Assembly (NCBI GenBank): GCA_039621445.1
Contig: CP154954.1
Span: 46,169,847-46,233,846, forward strand
Length of the DNA: 64,000 nucleotides
DNA from: Euglena gracilis
Taxonomy: Eukaryota > Euglenida > Euglenophyceae > Euglenales
Reading direction: 5' to 3'
In this document: piece by piece, positions 9,501-21,321 of the stretch
How positions within the stretch are numbered: the first letter of the stretch is position 1
How the letters are laid out: every line of letters begins with the position of its first letter
Notes under the pieces: model-generated
Databases searched by the model: none
What the model saw: only the letters and a program-made list of their open reading frames with translations
Told to the model about the DNA's origin: nothing
Position numbers and translations under genes: made by a program

Positions 9501-10000
9501 TGTGGCCCCGCCGTTTTCCTTTGTCTGTCACCCGCAGAGGTGTGAATGCAACAAGAAGCCAATCATCTGCATGCTCAAAAAGAATTCAACGGGGTATTGG
9601 GCGACCTGACTTTTTTGGGTGCCTTCGGGCCTCGAAAAGCCCGGTCTGCCAATGACCACGAACCGAGCGTCAAAAGTTGCAGCCCAGGAGTGCAACCCGC
9701 TGGGAGAGTGGGTCTCCGAAGAAAGAAGCGCCTATAAGACCACTTGCAGTCTAAGTCTAACTCAGTCTACCTCCACCTCTACCTCGTTGTGGTCCACCCC
9801 CCGAAGAACAAACCTATGTTGGGACGAAAGCGCCGCCATGAAAAACATGGCAGCGATGGAGAACAAGAAGATCACAAAAAAATGTGTGTGAATCGGCAGC
9901 ATTGTTATTTAGTCCACTCTCCTTTCACCTGTGGTCACGCTTGGGCCCTCTCGGCTCCGGGCTCCTCATCCGCTTGGTGAAGCAGGTGCTGGGTGACTAA
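9501..10000. other. No gene supported
   Basis: Three short overlapping plus-strand frames (60-90 codons) lie here without recognisable domains or convincing splice sites. Nothing repeat-like was noted. Confidence 0.4.
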
Positions 10001-10270
10001 CAAGGGTGGGCAAAGCAGCACCAAGCAGCAAACACATGGCAGCGAATCTTCAGCCTTGATGGCAGTTGTGGCTTCCGCAGCCATAAGCTACCGCCAGCTA
10101 CCACATCGCAAGGGGCGGAATTATTGATTGGGGAGGTTGGTTGTCGTTTTGCGAGCTTCAATTTGGACCCGAAAAACCCTTGTACATCATATGTCGAACT
10201 CGAATTGAAGAATGCCTTCACCTCATTCGTGAAAAGAAAGGGAAGAGAAAATAAAACTTTCTCTTTTTGA
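10001..10270 (+). pseudogene. Unknown protein fragment with a diverged copy at 43.5-43.7 kb
   Basis: An 89-codon frame without an initial ATG, ending in TGA at 10268. It contains ELLIGEVG followed by CRFASFNLDPK. The minus strand at 43505-43690 carries a homologous stretch (QLLIGEVG then WRF), and nucleotide similarity extends past the stop to about 10330 (CATCC-TC-TCCAAGGAAC). Function is not recognised. Two decayed copies at distant places suggest a dispersed element or a duplicated gene. An AATAAA signal lies near 10250. Confidence 0.4.
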
Positions 10271-10609
10271 AGCTTTGTTCTTCCTCACCCACAACATCCG
10301 TCATCCAAGGAACTGTGTACCAAGCACGATCCCAGTTCTATGGTTCGCCATAGAACAACTCCGTCACAATCTGAATTCGGAGTATAGTCTCAGAAGTGGG
10401 ATTGTGGCAGAACTTGGGGAAATTCGTTCACAACCATGTGTGATCACGCGACCTCCTCTGTGCAGGTGTTATCCTTTTCTTCGCTTGATTTCAAGTTTGA
10501 TCTGTTCTGTGAAGTCCGGAAAGGACAGCCAAATCACTTGGCATTATTTGTTGTAGCCCATAGGGCTCTTTCGCCTGCCTTGTGCTCTGCTGTCTTAATT
10601 GGGGGAAAG

Positions 10610-10979
10610 GTGAAGGCCCAGGGTCCGGCTCAGGACACTGGCCTTTGCCAGATTTCCCATCTCCCAATCTGGCATCTCTCAGGGGGGGATACCCCCTGCC
10701 TTTGGCATTGGCCTTTCCGCCTGGTGGATCTTGAAATCTTGACATCTCCAAAATCTCCAAATCTTTCTGTAAAATGTTCCCAAATCTCAATCTTCAATTT
10801 GCAATGCACAAGACAACGCCAGACGAGCTCAAACAGTACATGGAGTTTGCCACCTGCACACAGACAAATCACAGGTGAAATTGTAATTGGCAACTCCTAA
10901 TTGTCATTTGCTAAATCCTAAAACCAAAATCACTGCACATTTCCAGGGAAAGGCAATGCAAGGCCTTAGCGGCGCTCAC
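10610..10979. repeat. Left 370-bp terminal repeat
   Basis: Left direct repeat of the compact element; nearly identical to 11821-12190. It contains a GGGGGGATACCCCC hairpin-like spot and a run of AATCTCCAAATC words. Confidence 0.8.
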
Positions 10980-11820
10980 ACTCCCCTTCTTCGGCGAGAT
11001 TTTCCGGGTTTTTGGACCCGAAAAATCGAGAAAACACACAGAAGCGACGTTAGGCCGTGCAGTGGAAACCTGGTCCCGCCCCCTTGGGCTGCCATGTCCA
11101 GACTTCGTGGTTTCCGCTCTCTTCTTTTCGGGAAGCCGTGGAAGCTCGACATGACTTCCCGAAGGGGGGGTAGCCGAGCCCCGCCGTACACCGCGTCCCA
11201 GAGCCCGAAGGCCCCCTTGAAGCGGTCCACAGTGCAGGCAGGCCAGAAAAAATACACGTCGAATTGGCCACATAAAATCCGACAGACATCTCCACTAGCC
11301 ACTTGGGCATCACAGCCACGGCACCAACCGGGCATCACCACCACTCAGCCATCGGGCGGGTCTCCACAGACATGTCGAAGTCGGGCACAGCCACCACAGA
11401 GACAGGGGTAGAAAAAATACCACAGGCAAGGCGAGCCACACAGCCACACAGGACTGGGCATCAGCCTGCCAGACAGAGAGCTGCAGATCAACATTGCAAT
11501 GCCCTGGCCACAACCAAGGCCTTCCGCCGTCGTCTTCTCTTTGCAGATTTCGATGGCAACATGCCGTTTGTAGCCCCAGGCTCTCCAGCACTGCAAACTG
11601 AGACAATCTCATCACGATCCAGAGCCATCCATGGCTCCATCTGGATTGCCACAGATCTTGTCTTGCCATCTGGCTGTTCCTCAACACTCAGCCTCAGGCA
11701 CCCAATGCGCCTCACAGGCATGGCCTTCAGAGCCTTCATCTGATGACACTTGCAATCACAGCCAGTGTGCTCACCAGAACAGCATGAATATCAGTAATGG
11801 ACAAACGTGATGTACTGTTT

Positions 11821-12190
11821 GTGAAGGCCCAGGGTCCGGCTCAGGACACTGGCCTTTGCCAGATTTCCCATCTCCCAATGTGGCATCTCTCAGGGGGGGA
11901 TACCCCCTGCCTTTGGCATTGGCCTTTCCACCTGGTGGATCTTGAAATCTTGACATCTCCAAAATCTCCAAATCTTTCTGTAAAATGTTCCCAAATCTCA
12001 ATCTTCAATTTGCAATGCACAAGACAACGCCAGACGAGCTCAAACAGTACATGGAGTTTGCCACCTGCACACAGACAAATCACAGGTGAAACTGTAATTG
12101 GCAACTCCTAATTGTCATTTGCTAAATCCTAAAACCAAAATCACAGCACATTTCCAGGGAAAGGCAATGCAAGGCCTTAGCGGCGCTCAC
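11821..12190. repeat. Right 370-bp terminal repeat
   Basis: Right direct repeat of the compact element, the same length as the left copy. High identity between the repeats points to recent insertion, if these are LTRs. Confidence 0.8.
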
Positions 12191-12466
12191 AAAGGGCTTT
12201 ACTACTTTTCAACAAATGTATTACCTTATTTTTTTGTTAAGCATTGACTCACTGAACAGGTAAGCCTCCTTCCCAGCGTGTGTCACACCCATCGGTGTTT
12301 GTGTCGAGTAATCATCCCCCCGCCCAATGGGCACCCCCACACCCATCAGCGTCCACCTCTATAGAGTTACCCAATGCCCAACAGGCACAAACCCTTTTGT
12401 TAGAAAGCCAATCAGCTATCAGCTATTCCCCCCGAGGGAGATCTCGCACTGGTGCCGATAGGCACA

Positions 12467-13653
12467 TTTGACTATGAGGAGGATGCACAACGACAACTTT
12501 TTGTCAAGGGTGGGTTATAAACGCCGTGTTTTTTCCAACCCCTCCCCATGCGCTTCCCTTCACAAGTCCAATAGAACAAATGCCAGCACCACCCGATGCG
12601 GATCATTTTCCTGCATTGCCATGGCACCCGGAGATGCGTTTGACGGCACCCGCTAATGCAAGCCCCGCAAAATCCATGAGCAATGATGTGGAAGAGTTGG
12701 GAAATACTTCCATTCATCCCGTTACCGTGATTCAGCGCATAGTCGCAAACCTCCCGGTTGACCACCCGCTTGTGTGGCAAATTTCTCCTGCCCACACTTG
12801 TGTTGCAGATTGCGCTATGCCGCTTAACAAGGTTTTGAGTTTTTGATGAAAACAACCAAAAGGTTGTGGAAAACAAGCTGGATTACTTATGGAGATATGT
12901 GCGTGATGTTGGTGAATCTTGCCAAACAAATTTTCACTCCACCAATGTGGACCGAGCAACTTTGCGTCAAGGTTTGCAGAAGTTGCGTGAACCCCCCATT
13001 GAAAATCCCAATTTGGGACAAGTGATCAATCTGCTGCAATTATCTACCCTTGCAACTGCATTTCAGGAAGCACAACGGCGCATTCTCCATTTGAGCGGTG
13101 ATTCCGCGAACTTTTCCCACTGTTTTTCCCAAGCGCATGAAAGTTTGGCCCACTTGAGCATCCCCTTGGGGGTTGCCTTTTGGCCCCCTCAACCTTCCCC
13201 TTCCTTTACCAACCCTTGCCTTGGCCAAAATGGCCGTTGGGTCCCCTTGGGGGCCAGTGGGGCCTCAAAAGGCCCTTGGGGGCCTTGGAGCCCCCTCGCG
13301 GCCCTTCGTGGCCCCTTTGGGCCCCCTTGTGACCCCTCCTTGGGGCGGGCACCGCCGGACCGCGCACAAGATTTTCAGTGGACCATAGATTAACAGCCAA
13401 CGAGGGGACGTTAATTTTGACACAGCCAGACCCTGAAAATTTAATGTTCGCAGATTTAACAGCTGAGTCTTCTAATCTGGCCATAGGGGGGCCAGCCGGG
13501 CTGTTAAATCAAGCAGGGTCTAACATGGAAATCAGGGGGGATGAGGAAATGGGAACTCGCACTACCTGTTTTTCAGCCCCCCCCGTTTTTGGACCACGGC
13601 CCCCCGAATCAAATTGTCAGATGATGGGGGGTGACGCAATGACGTTAGTTTGA
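12467..13653 (+). pseudogene. Gag N-terminal region, copy A (frameshifted)
   Basis: Successive frames (12526-12846, 12866-13393, 13378-13653) read as one protein if single-base shifts are allowed. One shift lies at the TTTTTT near 12838. No catalytic domain is present; the stretch is helical and moderately charged (NKLDYLWRYVRDVGES). At 13180-13360 it turns into a Gly/Pro/Trp-rich run from GGGGCC-type repeats. Assignment to gag rests on position upstream of the coiled-coil part and on duplication of its second half in copy B (19380-19940). Confidence 0.45.
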
Positions 13654-13698
13654 CTCATGGACCAATGGGCACATGGGGTGGATTGTTATTAACAGGCA

Positions 13699-14582
13699 TT
13701 GAGCCGAAGCATAACTAACCGGGAGAGCATAATTCCCTCCAAGGTCGTAATTGAAAATCGGCTGGAAGATTGTGAGAAGAATTTGGCTGAAAAGAATGCC
13801 AGAGCACAGGCAGAACTTTTGCAATCCATTCCTGAAAATTTGGAGAGGCGAACGGCTGAAATGTGCAGCCAGTTTGAGCACGAAAAACAAAAATTCAGGA
13901 GCAAATTCAGCAATCAGTCAGTCAATTTACTTTTTGATGCCAGGATAGGGGGAGTGCTGTGGAAAACATTGCGAACAGCCACAAACAGCTTTTGGGGATT
14001 GAAGTTAAAAGGCAGATCGAAGGAAAGTTTCATGATCTTGAGAAAAAGTTACGAGATTTTCTGGGTTGTCAACTGGCACAATTTGAGAGCCATGGAAAAC
14101 ATGGCCAGATAAAATTGTTTGCACCAGGTGGGTTGATCGAACAAGTTGGAATTTGTTCGCATTCTGTTGAGGGAATTAACTCAGGTTTTCAGAAGGAAAT
14201 TTTGGCAGTTCGACAAGCAAATTGTGAGCTATGCTCTGGGGTGGACAGAAAAATTGCTGAAAACGCTGCTGGGCTGAAAATGGTGGGGGAGGAATCAAAA
14301 TCAAGTTTTGGGACATTGGCCCAGGAAAATCAGCAGCGATTTGAAGCAACTAGAAACGAAAGCAAAGCTCTTGGGGGCAGGATCACAGCAACTGAGAAAT
14401 TTCTGGGCAGCCAAGAGGTGCCTTGGGTGAAGGTGGTTGAAATGCTGGGGAAATCAGAAGCAACAATTCAACTGGATGTTTGGAGGGAAATGGCCGCCCA
14501 GGTCAGAAAAATGATGAAATCTTTGATGGTGCAAATGAAGGATGAAAATCTGAGGCAAACCCAAAAGGAAGAACACTTTTAA
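13699..14582 (+). pseudogene. Gag coiled-coil region, copy A
   Basis: Two overlapping frames (13699-14112 and 13959-14582) together encode a long helical, Glu/Lys/Gln-rich protein segment with coiled-coil character (ENLERRTAEMCSQFEHEKQK, then KRQIEGKFHDLEKKLRDFLG). One frameshift near 13960 separates them, and the same shift is present in copy B. It is probably the multimerising part of Gag. There are no recognised motifs beyond that. Confidence 0.5.
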
Positions 14583-15029
14583 AAACTGCAAACTGACATT
14601 GAAATGGAGTGAAACAGCAATTTTTCACAGTTTTGATGAACATGCAGACAGATTTTCAGTGTGAAAAGAGTTAACGGGATGGTTTGCAAAAAACCGTATC
14701 AAACTTTGCGGTTCGGGAAATTTCAGCCGAAAATGCACAGCAAACTGACCGCAAGGCTCCTATGTGGCCCAGCCCAAGGCTACAAATCAAAAGAATTAAG
14801 GATTTTTTGGAATTAAGAGGGTGTCACCGGCTCAGTCATCTGGGATTTTCGGGATTAAGGGGGTGACCACAACGATGCCATGTGAAGTCTGGGATGTAGA
14901 TCTGAGCGGGGGCAGACCATCAAGTAGTTTGCAGGGGGTGCAGTTGCAAAAAATCAGGTCATTGGCAATTGTGCAATGGGGGAGGCACCCCAACAACCCG
15001 CAGTCATAAGTGTTGGTAACCCAGCGGTG

Positions 15030-15973
15030 CAGCATGTGTTGAGAAATTTGATTGCACCCAAATTTTCGGGGAAATTTCAGGATTGGCGGCAATTTTGTGA
15101 GGATTGGCAGGCGTTTTCAAGGAAACTGAATTCTGCAGGGGGGGGGGAGTGAGTGAAGATTTTAAAGTTGCTCTGTTGGAGGATTGTCTTGAGGAAACGA
15201 GCAAAAAAATTATGAAGCTCCTTCTCAAAAATTCCCCCTCGTGAATTTCCGACACTTTTGTGGGTCTTTTCCCAAGCATTCTCCCCAAGCTTTCCGAAAC
15301 CATTTCTGAATCGTATTCACTGGCACCTTTAGGCGTAAGGTTGGCTGAATATTCAGCCTCCTTTTCTTTTTATATGAAACCCATTTTAGGATGAATGAGA
15401 GAAGTTTCTGCAACAAATGTCGTTTTGCTTCCCCCTCCTTGACATCCTTAACCTTGCACTTGGCCATCTTGAACTTTGCCTGAAACTCAAGCCAGTGCTC
15501 AAGGGCTACTTTGCCCATATTAAAAAGGCTCACCTGCTGCCAACTTTGTTTTGCCCCACCTTCCTGATTCCCTGAAAATGTCATTTCCAGGTGACCCTAA
15601 ACGGCATTAAAATTTATTCGAAGTCATTTTCCCTGACATTTCTGCCTATGAAAAAGTCAAAAGTTTTTATGGCAAAGAGTTTGGCGATTCAATCGTTTTG
15701 TTTCAGGTTCAGGAAATTGAACCAATTTCGACCACCGAGGATATATGCAACCTCGTGAAAGCAAAGTTGACACTCAGAAACAAACATGAACCCTTGCAAA
15801 GTTCTGTTTCATCCCCAGGCTATCAAGGGTTTAGGCGTTCAAGATCGGTTGTCGCTGAAAACCGAGGGGGGAGACAATCGGGGAGTCGGAAGAGTTCACC
15901 TGGGTATACCCCGGGTAGGGCAACGACGCCTCCCCCAACCAGAAGCAAATCGCAAATCAGCGAAACAGCATAA
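15030..15973 (+). pseudogene. Gag core, copy A, disrupted by an internal inversion
   Basis: The frame begins with a typical retrotransposon Gag pattern (F-G-F-DW-FCEDWQ). It then breaks at about 15225, where roughly 395 bases are inverted relative to copy B. After the inversion the frame resumes (15620-15973) with a Ser/Arg/Pro-rich tail (RRSRS, PPPTRSKSQ). Copy A therefore cannot encode an intact Gag. Confidence 0.6.
15225..15622. other. Segment inverted relative to copy B
   Basis: Read on the minus strand, 15622-15225 matches copy B 21526-22035 in order (GGTCACCTGGAAATGACATT through GGAAATTC-CGAGGGGGA). The flanks on both sides stay in plus orientation. Breakpoints fall in short AAATT(T/C)-like words. 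Copy A also lacks the 114-base insertion of copy B inside this segment. Confidence 0.85.
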
Positions 15974-16006
15974 CCTGATCAATCTGTTGCGTTATTATCC
16001 TCAAAT

Positions 16007-16417
16007 GTGCAGACATCAAGCACTTCTTCAAGGCTGACAACGGTGGAGAACCCACCCAAGGCAAAGACCGGTGGTGGGGGGGCACAATGGATCCCTCCCC
16101 CGTCACAATCAACAACGCCCTATTTTGCTAGACAAGCCCCGTGGAACAGAAACAATTTTCAGCCGTATGACAAGGGCAGCCAATGGAAAGGGGGGAACAA
16201 TTCCCAGGGATATGGGGAAAATAACCCCCAATGGTATGGGGGTAACCAACAGGGGTACAAGGGGAAGGGTGGTAAGGGCAGGGGGAGACAGAAGGTTATG
16301 TATGACCAGAATTTCAGTGTCAAAGGGGGGAAGGGCAAGAACAATAACCCTACACCAACGATGGCCCCCCTGTACGCCTTTAGGGATGATGGGGTAAAAT
16401 TTATCAGGGGCTTATAA
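16007..16417 (+). pseudogene. Gag Gly/Lys-rich nucleic-acid-binding tail, copy A
   Basis: A 136-codon frame ending in a Gly/Asn/Gln/Lys-rich region (NNPQWYGGNQQGYKGKGGKG). No CCHC knuckle is present; RGG-like basic Gly repeats probably do the RNA-binding job. The equivalent in copy B (22422-22830) is frameshifted. Confidence 0.5.
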
Positions 16418-16739
16418 CCCCAGGCAGTGAAACCCCCAAGCAAGCTTCTAAACCCGACCCTTCCACCCATAAACTCCAAACCACGAACAATCGAACCACA
16501 AACGAAATGACCGGGAGCGGAGCTTGGAGTGAAGTCAAATTGGCTGGCCGAGCTTAGCGTGATGGAGTGAGGGAGCGAGAAGCCAAGACCCCCCGGAGCC
16601 AAGGAGAGCAGGCACGGCGAGGAGGCGGGCGAAGGAGGTATGAAGGGGAAGCGAATCCCCTCCCATTCCTTTCGCGTGCACATCCCTCCCAATTCCACAT
16701 GCCAATACAAAACTATCATGATTGTTTGAGTGGGAATAG

Positions 16740-17480
16740 GTGGGCCTCAAACAAAAAGTTGGCCAGAAACTTTCCAGGGAATTGGACCTTTATTCTGGGA
16801 AACATTCAGTGGAAAATTGGTTGCAGGAAAAACGTTATGAGGCGATTTCAGTGGACATCAACCCAGGTTTTCACCCAACCCATCCCGTGGACTTTCCTAC
16901 CGTGGGAGTATCGAGCATACCCCCCTGGAAACTTTCAGGTCATAACGGCATGTGTGCCTTGCACGGGGTATAGCCGTGCTAAGACGGTGGGAGAAAGAAG
17001 TTTGGAGTGGCAGACCAACTTGTGACAATAACTTTGGAAATCGTGGAATGTTTTCAGCCCAAATTATGGTGGATTGAAAATCCCCGAACGGGACTTTTGC
17101 CAAAAAGGCATTGTGTGCAACACTTGAATTTTATCGATGTGGATTATTGTCAACGTTCTGACTGGGGATACCAAAAACCCACTCGGATTTGGGGGAATGA
17201 AAATTTGTTGAGTTTGAAAACAAACTTTGTGATGGGAAAAACCTGCCCGCATTTGATTGTGAGGGAAGGGGGTGGTTTGGTTCACAAAGAACAGTTTGGA
17301 GGAAACGGAATGAGGGTGAGCATTCAACAAAATGGGGGCCACCTGAAAAATTAGTTGAGTACCTTCTTTCGGCCCTTGATTTTAAGAAGAAAAGATTTTC
17401 CTTTAAGTGTGAGGCTTATGCCGTTCGAAACTCATTTGTGCACATGATCGAGGAGAATTTTCAAATAAGGGCCGAGAGAG
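16740..17480 (+). pseudogene. C5 cytosine DNA methyltransferase domain, copy A
   Basis: The conserved motifs of C5 methyltransferases appear in order: motif I DLYSGKHSV (SAM binding), motif II ISVDINP, motif IV with the catalytic Pro-Cys in ACVPCTGYSRAKT, motif VI WWIENPRTGLL and motif VIII SDWGYQKPTRIW. Motif IV lies in a different frame from the motifs on either side, so two compensating frameshifts separate them, and copy B has the same two. The domain sits between Gag and the aspartic protease, so it would be part of the polyprotein. Such enzymes methylate cytosine at carbon 5. A role in protecting or silencing the element's own DNA is inference. The domain is short, like bacterial or phage Dcm-type enzymes. 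As read, it is inactive. Confidence 0.8.
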
Positions 17481-17772
17481 GTGGATTTTTTTGCTTCTAC
17501 CCAAAATTCTCAGTGCACATCATGTTTGACCGAGAAGGGAAATGCTTTGGCGGTACCATGGGGAGGGGTGGGGCACGGTTTGGTTGAACCCCTCCTTGGT
17601 CATTATGGCCAAAGGTGGCAAAGAAATTGCGATTGCATCTTGCGTGATTGGAGCAAAGTTTGGGTAAGGTAATTTATCGGGAGGCATCAAAAAGTTTTAT
17701 TTTCCACCCGGAAGCAAGCTTTTTGAGGTGGATTGGAAACGAATGTGGGGTGTTAGGTAGGGAGTTTGGGCC

Positions 17773-18410
17773 TTGTTGATAGAGGGTAATAAGTCCCCCG
17801 CTATCACCGGCAACCCCAGGGAACCTAGGGTGGTACAGTTGAAGTTACGAATGTTTAAAAGGAGGTACCCACCCACAGGGATTAAGAAATTTTTGAAGGA
17901 CCGACGACTTTTGATTCGGACTAGGGTTGTTTTGGGGAACGGTGAGGAACAAAATATGGACATTTTGGCAGACACCGGTGCCGAGCCTAACCTCATTAGG
18001 CAAGGGTTAGTGAGTGAGCACCTGATGTATTCGGCCGAACACCCCTTGAGGTTTGAAACCACTAACGGTCAAGCCTTGAGTGGTGGGGGGAGGTGCACTA
18101 ATGTGGTGATGACGTTGCAAGGGGAGGTGAGTGACAACACACCACCCACATATTTTGAGTACGATGTGTAATTTTAAGAAGCCAATATAAAAGTCGACGT
18201 AATTCTATCATACCGATGGTTTGTATGCACAAAAATCGAAGTTTTTCCACACCACCGTGCCTTGGTAGTGGAGGAACCGGAATTGACATTTTTGTTCGGA
18301 GTGAGAGATCACAGGAGAAAACGGCAACGAAAAGTCCCTTGCACCCTACCCCAAGGAGGGGGTGTGACAAATTTGGAAAAGCTTGGCTTTCGCATTCTGA
18401 TGGAGGGTTA
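17773..18410 (+). pseudogene. Retroviral-type aspartic protease, copy A
   Basis: The frame 17773-18171 contains DILADTGAEPNLI, the active-site DTG of pepsin-like retroelement proteases, about 70 residues in. A second frame (18183-18412) continues the domain (VDVILSYRWF, FPHHRALVVEEPE) after a single frameshift near the TGTAATTTTAAG at 18165. It would cut the polyprotein. Confidence 0.75.
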
Positions 18411-18507
18411 TTGATTAATGGGGAAAAGCCTTGGACGAAGATTCACTCAAAAATTTGGGCAGGAATTTGGAAACTGCAAGTGACAACCCCCTACTGTTAT
18501 TCACAAA

Positions 18508-19100
18508 ATGATCACTGCAAGGGAGTGGAAGGGGAGTAAAGAAACGGAATCCGAAGAGGAAGACATAATAATAAAGCTAAGAGAGGAAATTTTTGGAAGG
18601 TATGATGGAACCGTATTTCGGTCTAAGGAACAACCCGACCCACCCGTAAGAGGTCCATATGGTTATGCATTATTATCTTTGCAAGAAGGAGCGCGGCCTA
18701 CCCGACAAAAACCTTTTTTCATGCACGGGGAACGAAAAGAAGCTTTGGAAAAAATCACTCAAGATTGGATCGATATGAAATTCATCGAGCCAGCCACAAC
18801 AAAATATTCAGAATGGCTCTCACAAACATTCCCTGTGCCCAAAAAGTCAGCCGATTTCCCTTGGAGGGGGGTTTTGACACAAGGGGACACAACAGCCAAT
18901 CCAGTAGATGCAACCGCCGTCTTCCTAAAATCGAACACATCCTGGTGAAGAATGGTGCAAAAGATGTTCTCCATTTTGGATTTAAAACAAGCCTTCCACC
19001 AACAGCCGCTTTACCCGGATAGCAGGCCTATAACTTGCTCCTTCACACCAAAGGGTCTTTACCAATGGAGGGTGAATGTAATGGGGTTGTGGCATTAGAC
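18508..19100 (+). pseudogene. Reverse transcriptase N-terminal part, copy A (truncated)
   Basis: The frame starts upstream of the fingers (KPFFMHGERKEALEKITQDW, FIEPATTKYSEW, FPVPKKSADFPWRGV). After frameshifts it continues with ILDLKQAFHQQPL and TPKGLYQWRV, which are RT blocks 1-3. It stops where the 378-base insertion sequence begins (about 19093). The tandem junction follows, so the catalytic YxDD block is absent from this copy. Confidence 0.8.
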
Positions 19101-19995
19101 ATGTCCCTACCTTTCAGATGAATTAGGCTGCGCCAGATAATGCCCGCGTGCTGCACACTCCGATTTTTGTTTTTTATGTACAGCCAGACCTCATGAATTG
19201 ATTGCTGGACCCATGGGTCGTGGCCCCCTGGCGTATATCTGGATCAATGGACTGACTGAAGGTTTGTGCTGTGGCTGAAGTTTGAAAAATTGAAGTGGAA
19301 GTTGCCTGCCAATGGGTAGTAAAATCATTTTGGTGCAGTTATCCACACTTGCAACTTGATTTCAGGAAGCTTAATGGCTCATTTCCAGTTGAGCGGTGAT
19401 TTCGCGAACTTTTCCCACTGTTTTTCCCAAGCGCATGAAAGTTCTGCCTACTTGTGCATCCCCTTGGGGGTTGCCTTTTGGCCCCCTCAACCTGCCCCCT
19501 CCTTTACCTACCCTTGCCTTGGCCAAAAAGTCTGTGGGGTCCCCTTGGGGGCCAGTGGGGCCTCAAAAGGCCCTTGTGGGGCCTTGGAGCCCCCTCGCGG
19601 CCCTTCGTGGCCCCTTTGGGCCCCCTTGTGACCCCTCCTTGGGGCGGGCACCGCCGGACCGCGCACAAGATTTTCAGTGGACCATAGATTAACAGCCAAC
19701 GAGGGGACGTTAATTTTGACACAGCCAGACCCTTAAAATTTAATGTCAGCAGATTTAACAGCCGAGTCTTCTAATCTGGCCATAGGGTGGCCAGCCGGGC
19801 TGTTAAATCATGCAGGGTCTAACATGGAAATCAGGAGGGATGAGGAAATGGGAACTCGCACTACCTGTTTTTCAGCCCCCCGTTTTTGGACCACGGCCCC
19901 CCGAATCAAATTGTCAGATGATGGGGGGTGATGCAATGACTTTACTTTGACTCATGGACCAATGGGCACATGGGGCGGATTGTTATTAACAGGAA

Positions 19996-20878
19996 TTGAG
20001 CCGAAGCATAACTAACCGGGAGAGCATAATTCCCTCCAAGGTCGTAATTGAAAATCGGCTGGAAGTTGTGAGAAGAATTTGGCTGAAAAGAATGCCAGAG
20101 CACAGGCAGGACTTTTGCAATCCATTCCTGAAAATTTGGAGAGGCGAACGGCTGAAATGTGCAGCCAGTTTGAGCACGAAAAACAAAAATTCAGGAGCAA
20201 ATTCAGCAATCAGTCAGTCAATTTACTTTTTGATGCCAGGATAGGGGGAGTGCTGTGGAAAACATTGCGAACAGCCACAAACAGCTTTTGGGGATTGAAG
20301 TTAAAAGGCAGATCGAAGGAAAGTTTCATGATCTTGAGAAAAAGTTACGAGATTTTCTGGGTTGTCAACTAGCACAATTTGAGAGCCATGGAAAAGACGT
20401 CCAGATAAAATTGTTTGCACCAGGTGGGTTGATCGAACAAGTTGGAATTTGTTCGCATTCTGTTGAGGGAATTAACTCAGGTTTTCAGAAGGAAATTTTG
20501 GCAGTTCGACAAGCAAATCGTGGCCTATGCTCTGGGGTGGACAGAAAAATTGCTGAAAACGCTGCTGGGCTGAAAATGGTGGGGGAGGAATCAAAATCAA
20601 GTTTTGGGACATTGGCCCAGGAAAATCAGCAGCGATTTGAAGCAACTAGAAACGAAAGCAAAGCTCTTGGGGGCAGGATCACAGCAACTGAGAAATTTCT
20701 GGGCAGCCAGGAGGTGCCTTGGGTGAAGGTGGTTGAAATGCTGTGGAAATCAGAAGCAACAATTCAACTGGATGTTTGGAGGGAAATGGCCGCCCAGGTC
20801 AGAAAAATGATGAAATCTTTGATGGTGCAAATGAAGGATGAAAATCTGAGGCAAAACCAAAAGGAAGAACATTTTTAA
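19996..20878 (+). pseudogene. Gag coiled-coil region, copy B
   Basis: Counterpart of 13699-14582 with the same break between two frames (19996-20372 region and 20255-20878). Nearly every residue matches copy A. An additional one-base difference near 20066 breaks the start. Confidence 0.5.
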
Positions 20879-21321
20879 AAACTGCAAACTGACATTGAAA
20901 TGGAGTGAAACAGCAATTTTTCACAGTTTTGATGACATGCAGACGGATTTTCAGTGTGAAAAGAGTTAACGGGATGGTTTGCAAAAAACCGTATCAAACT
21001 TTGCGGTTCGGGAAATTTCAGCCGAAAATGCACAGCAAACTGACCGCAAGGCTCCTATGTGGCCCAGCCCAAGGCTACAAATCAAAAGAATTAAGGATTT
21101 TTTGGAATTAAGAGGGTGTCACCAGCTCAATCATCTGAGGTTTTCGGGATTAAGGGGGTGACCACAACGATGCCGTGTGAAGTCTGGGATGTAGATCTGA
21201 GCGGGTGCAGACCATCAAGTAGTTTGCAGGGGGTGCAGTTGCAATAAATCAGGTCATTGGCATTTGTGCCATTGGGCGGGAACCCCAGCGACCCGCAGTC
21301 ATAAGTGTTGGTAACTCAGCG

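Larger units (their letters stand above)
10610..12190. mobile_element. Compact element with 370-bp terminal direct repeats (TRIM-like)
   Basis: Two direct repeats of exactly 370 bases bound the element, and I count only four differences between them. Each begins GTGAAGGCCCAGGG and ends GCGGCGCTCAC, so its ends are short inverted GTGA/TCAC. AAAG stands immediately outside both ends (10606-10609 and 12191-12194), as a target duplication. The interior (841 bases) has no recognised gag or pol. The best coding-looking piece is on the minus strand (11739-11488), rich in basic residues (KSAKRRRRRKA). There is no obvious primer-binding site or polypurine tract, so the LTR-retrotransposon reading is an inference. 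Confidence 0.65.
13030..19330 (+). repeat. Tandem unit A of the chromovirus duplication
   Basis: About 6.3 kb. It starts at a CTGCAATTATC...CTTGCAACT-GATTTCAGGAAGC stretch and ends within the 378-base insertion that interrupts RT. Unit B (19340-25740) repeats it in order with a few percent substitutions. Both share old frameshifts, for example in the methyltransferase, so the element had decayed before it was duplicated. Confidence 0.85.

Noticed and set aside
13180-13360. Possible separate GC-rich gene or rDNA piece
   Set aside because: Present in both tandem units at the same place within gag and made of GGGGCC-type repeats; no rRNA similarity seen.
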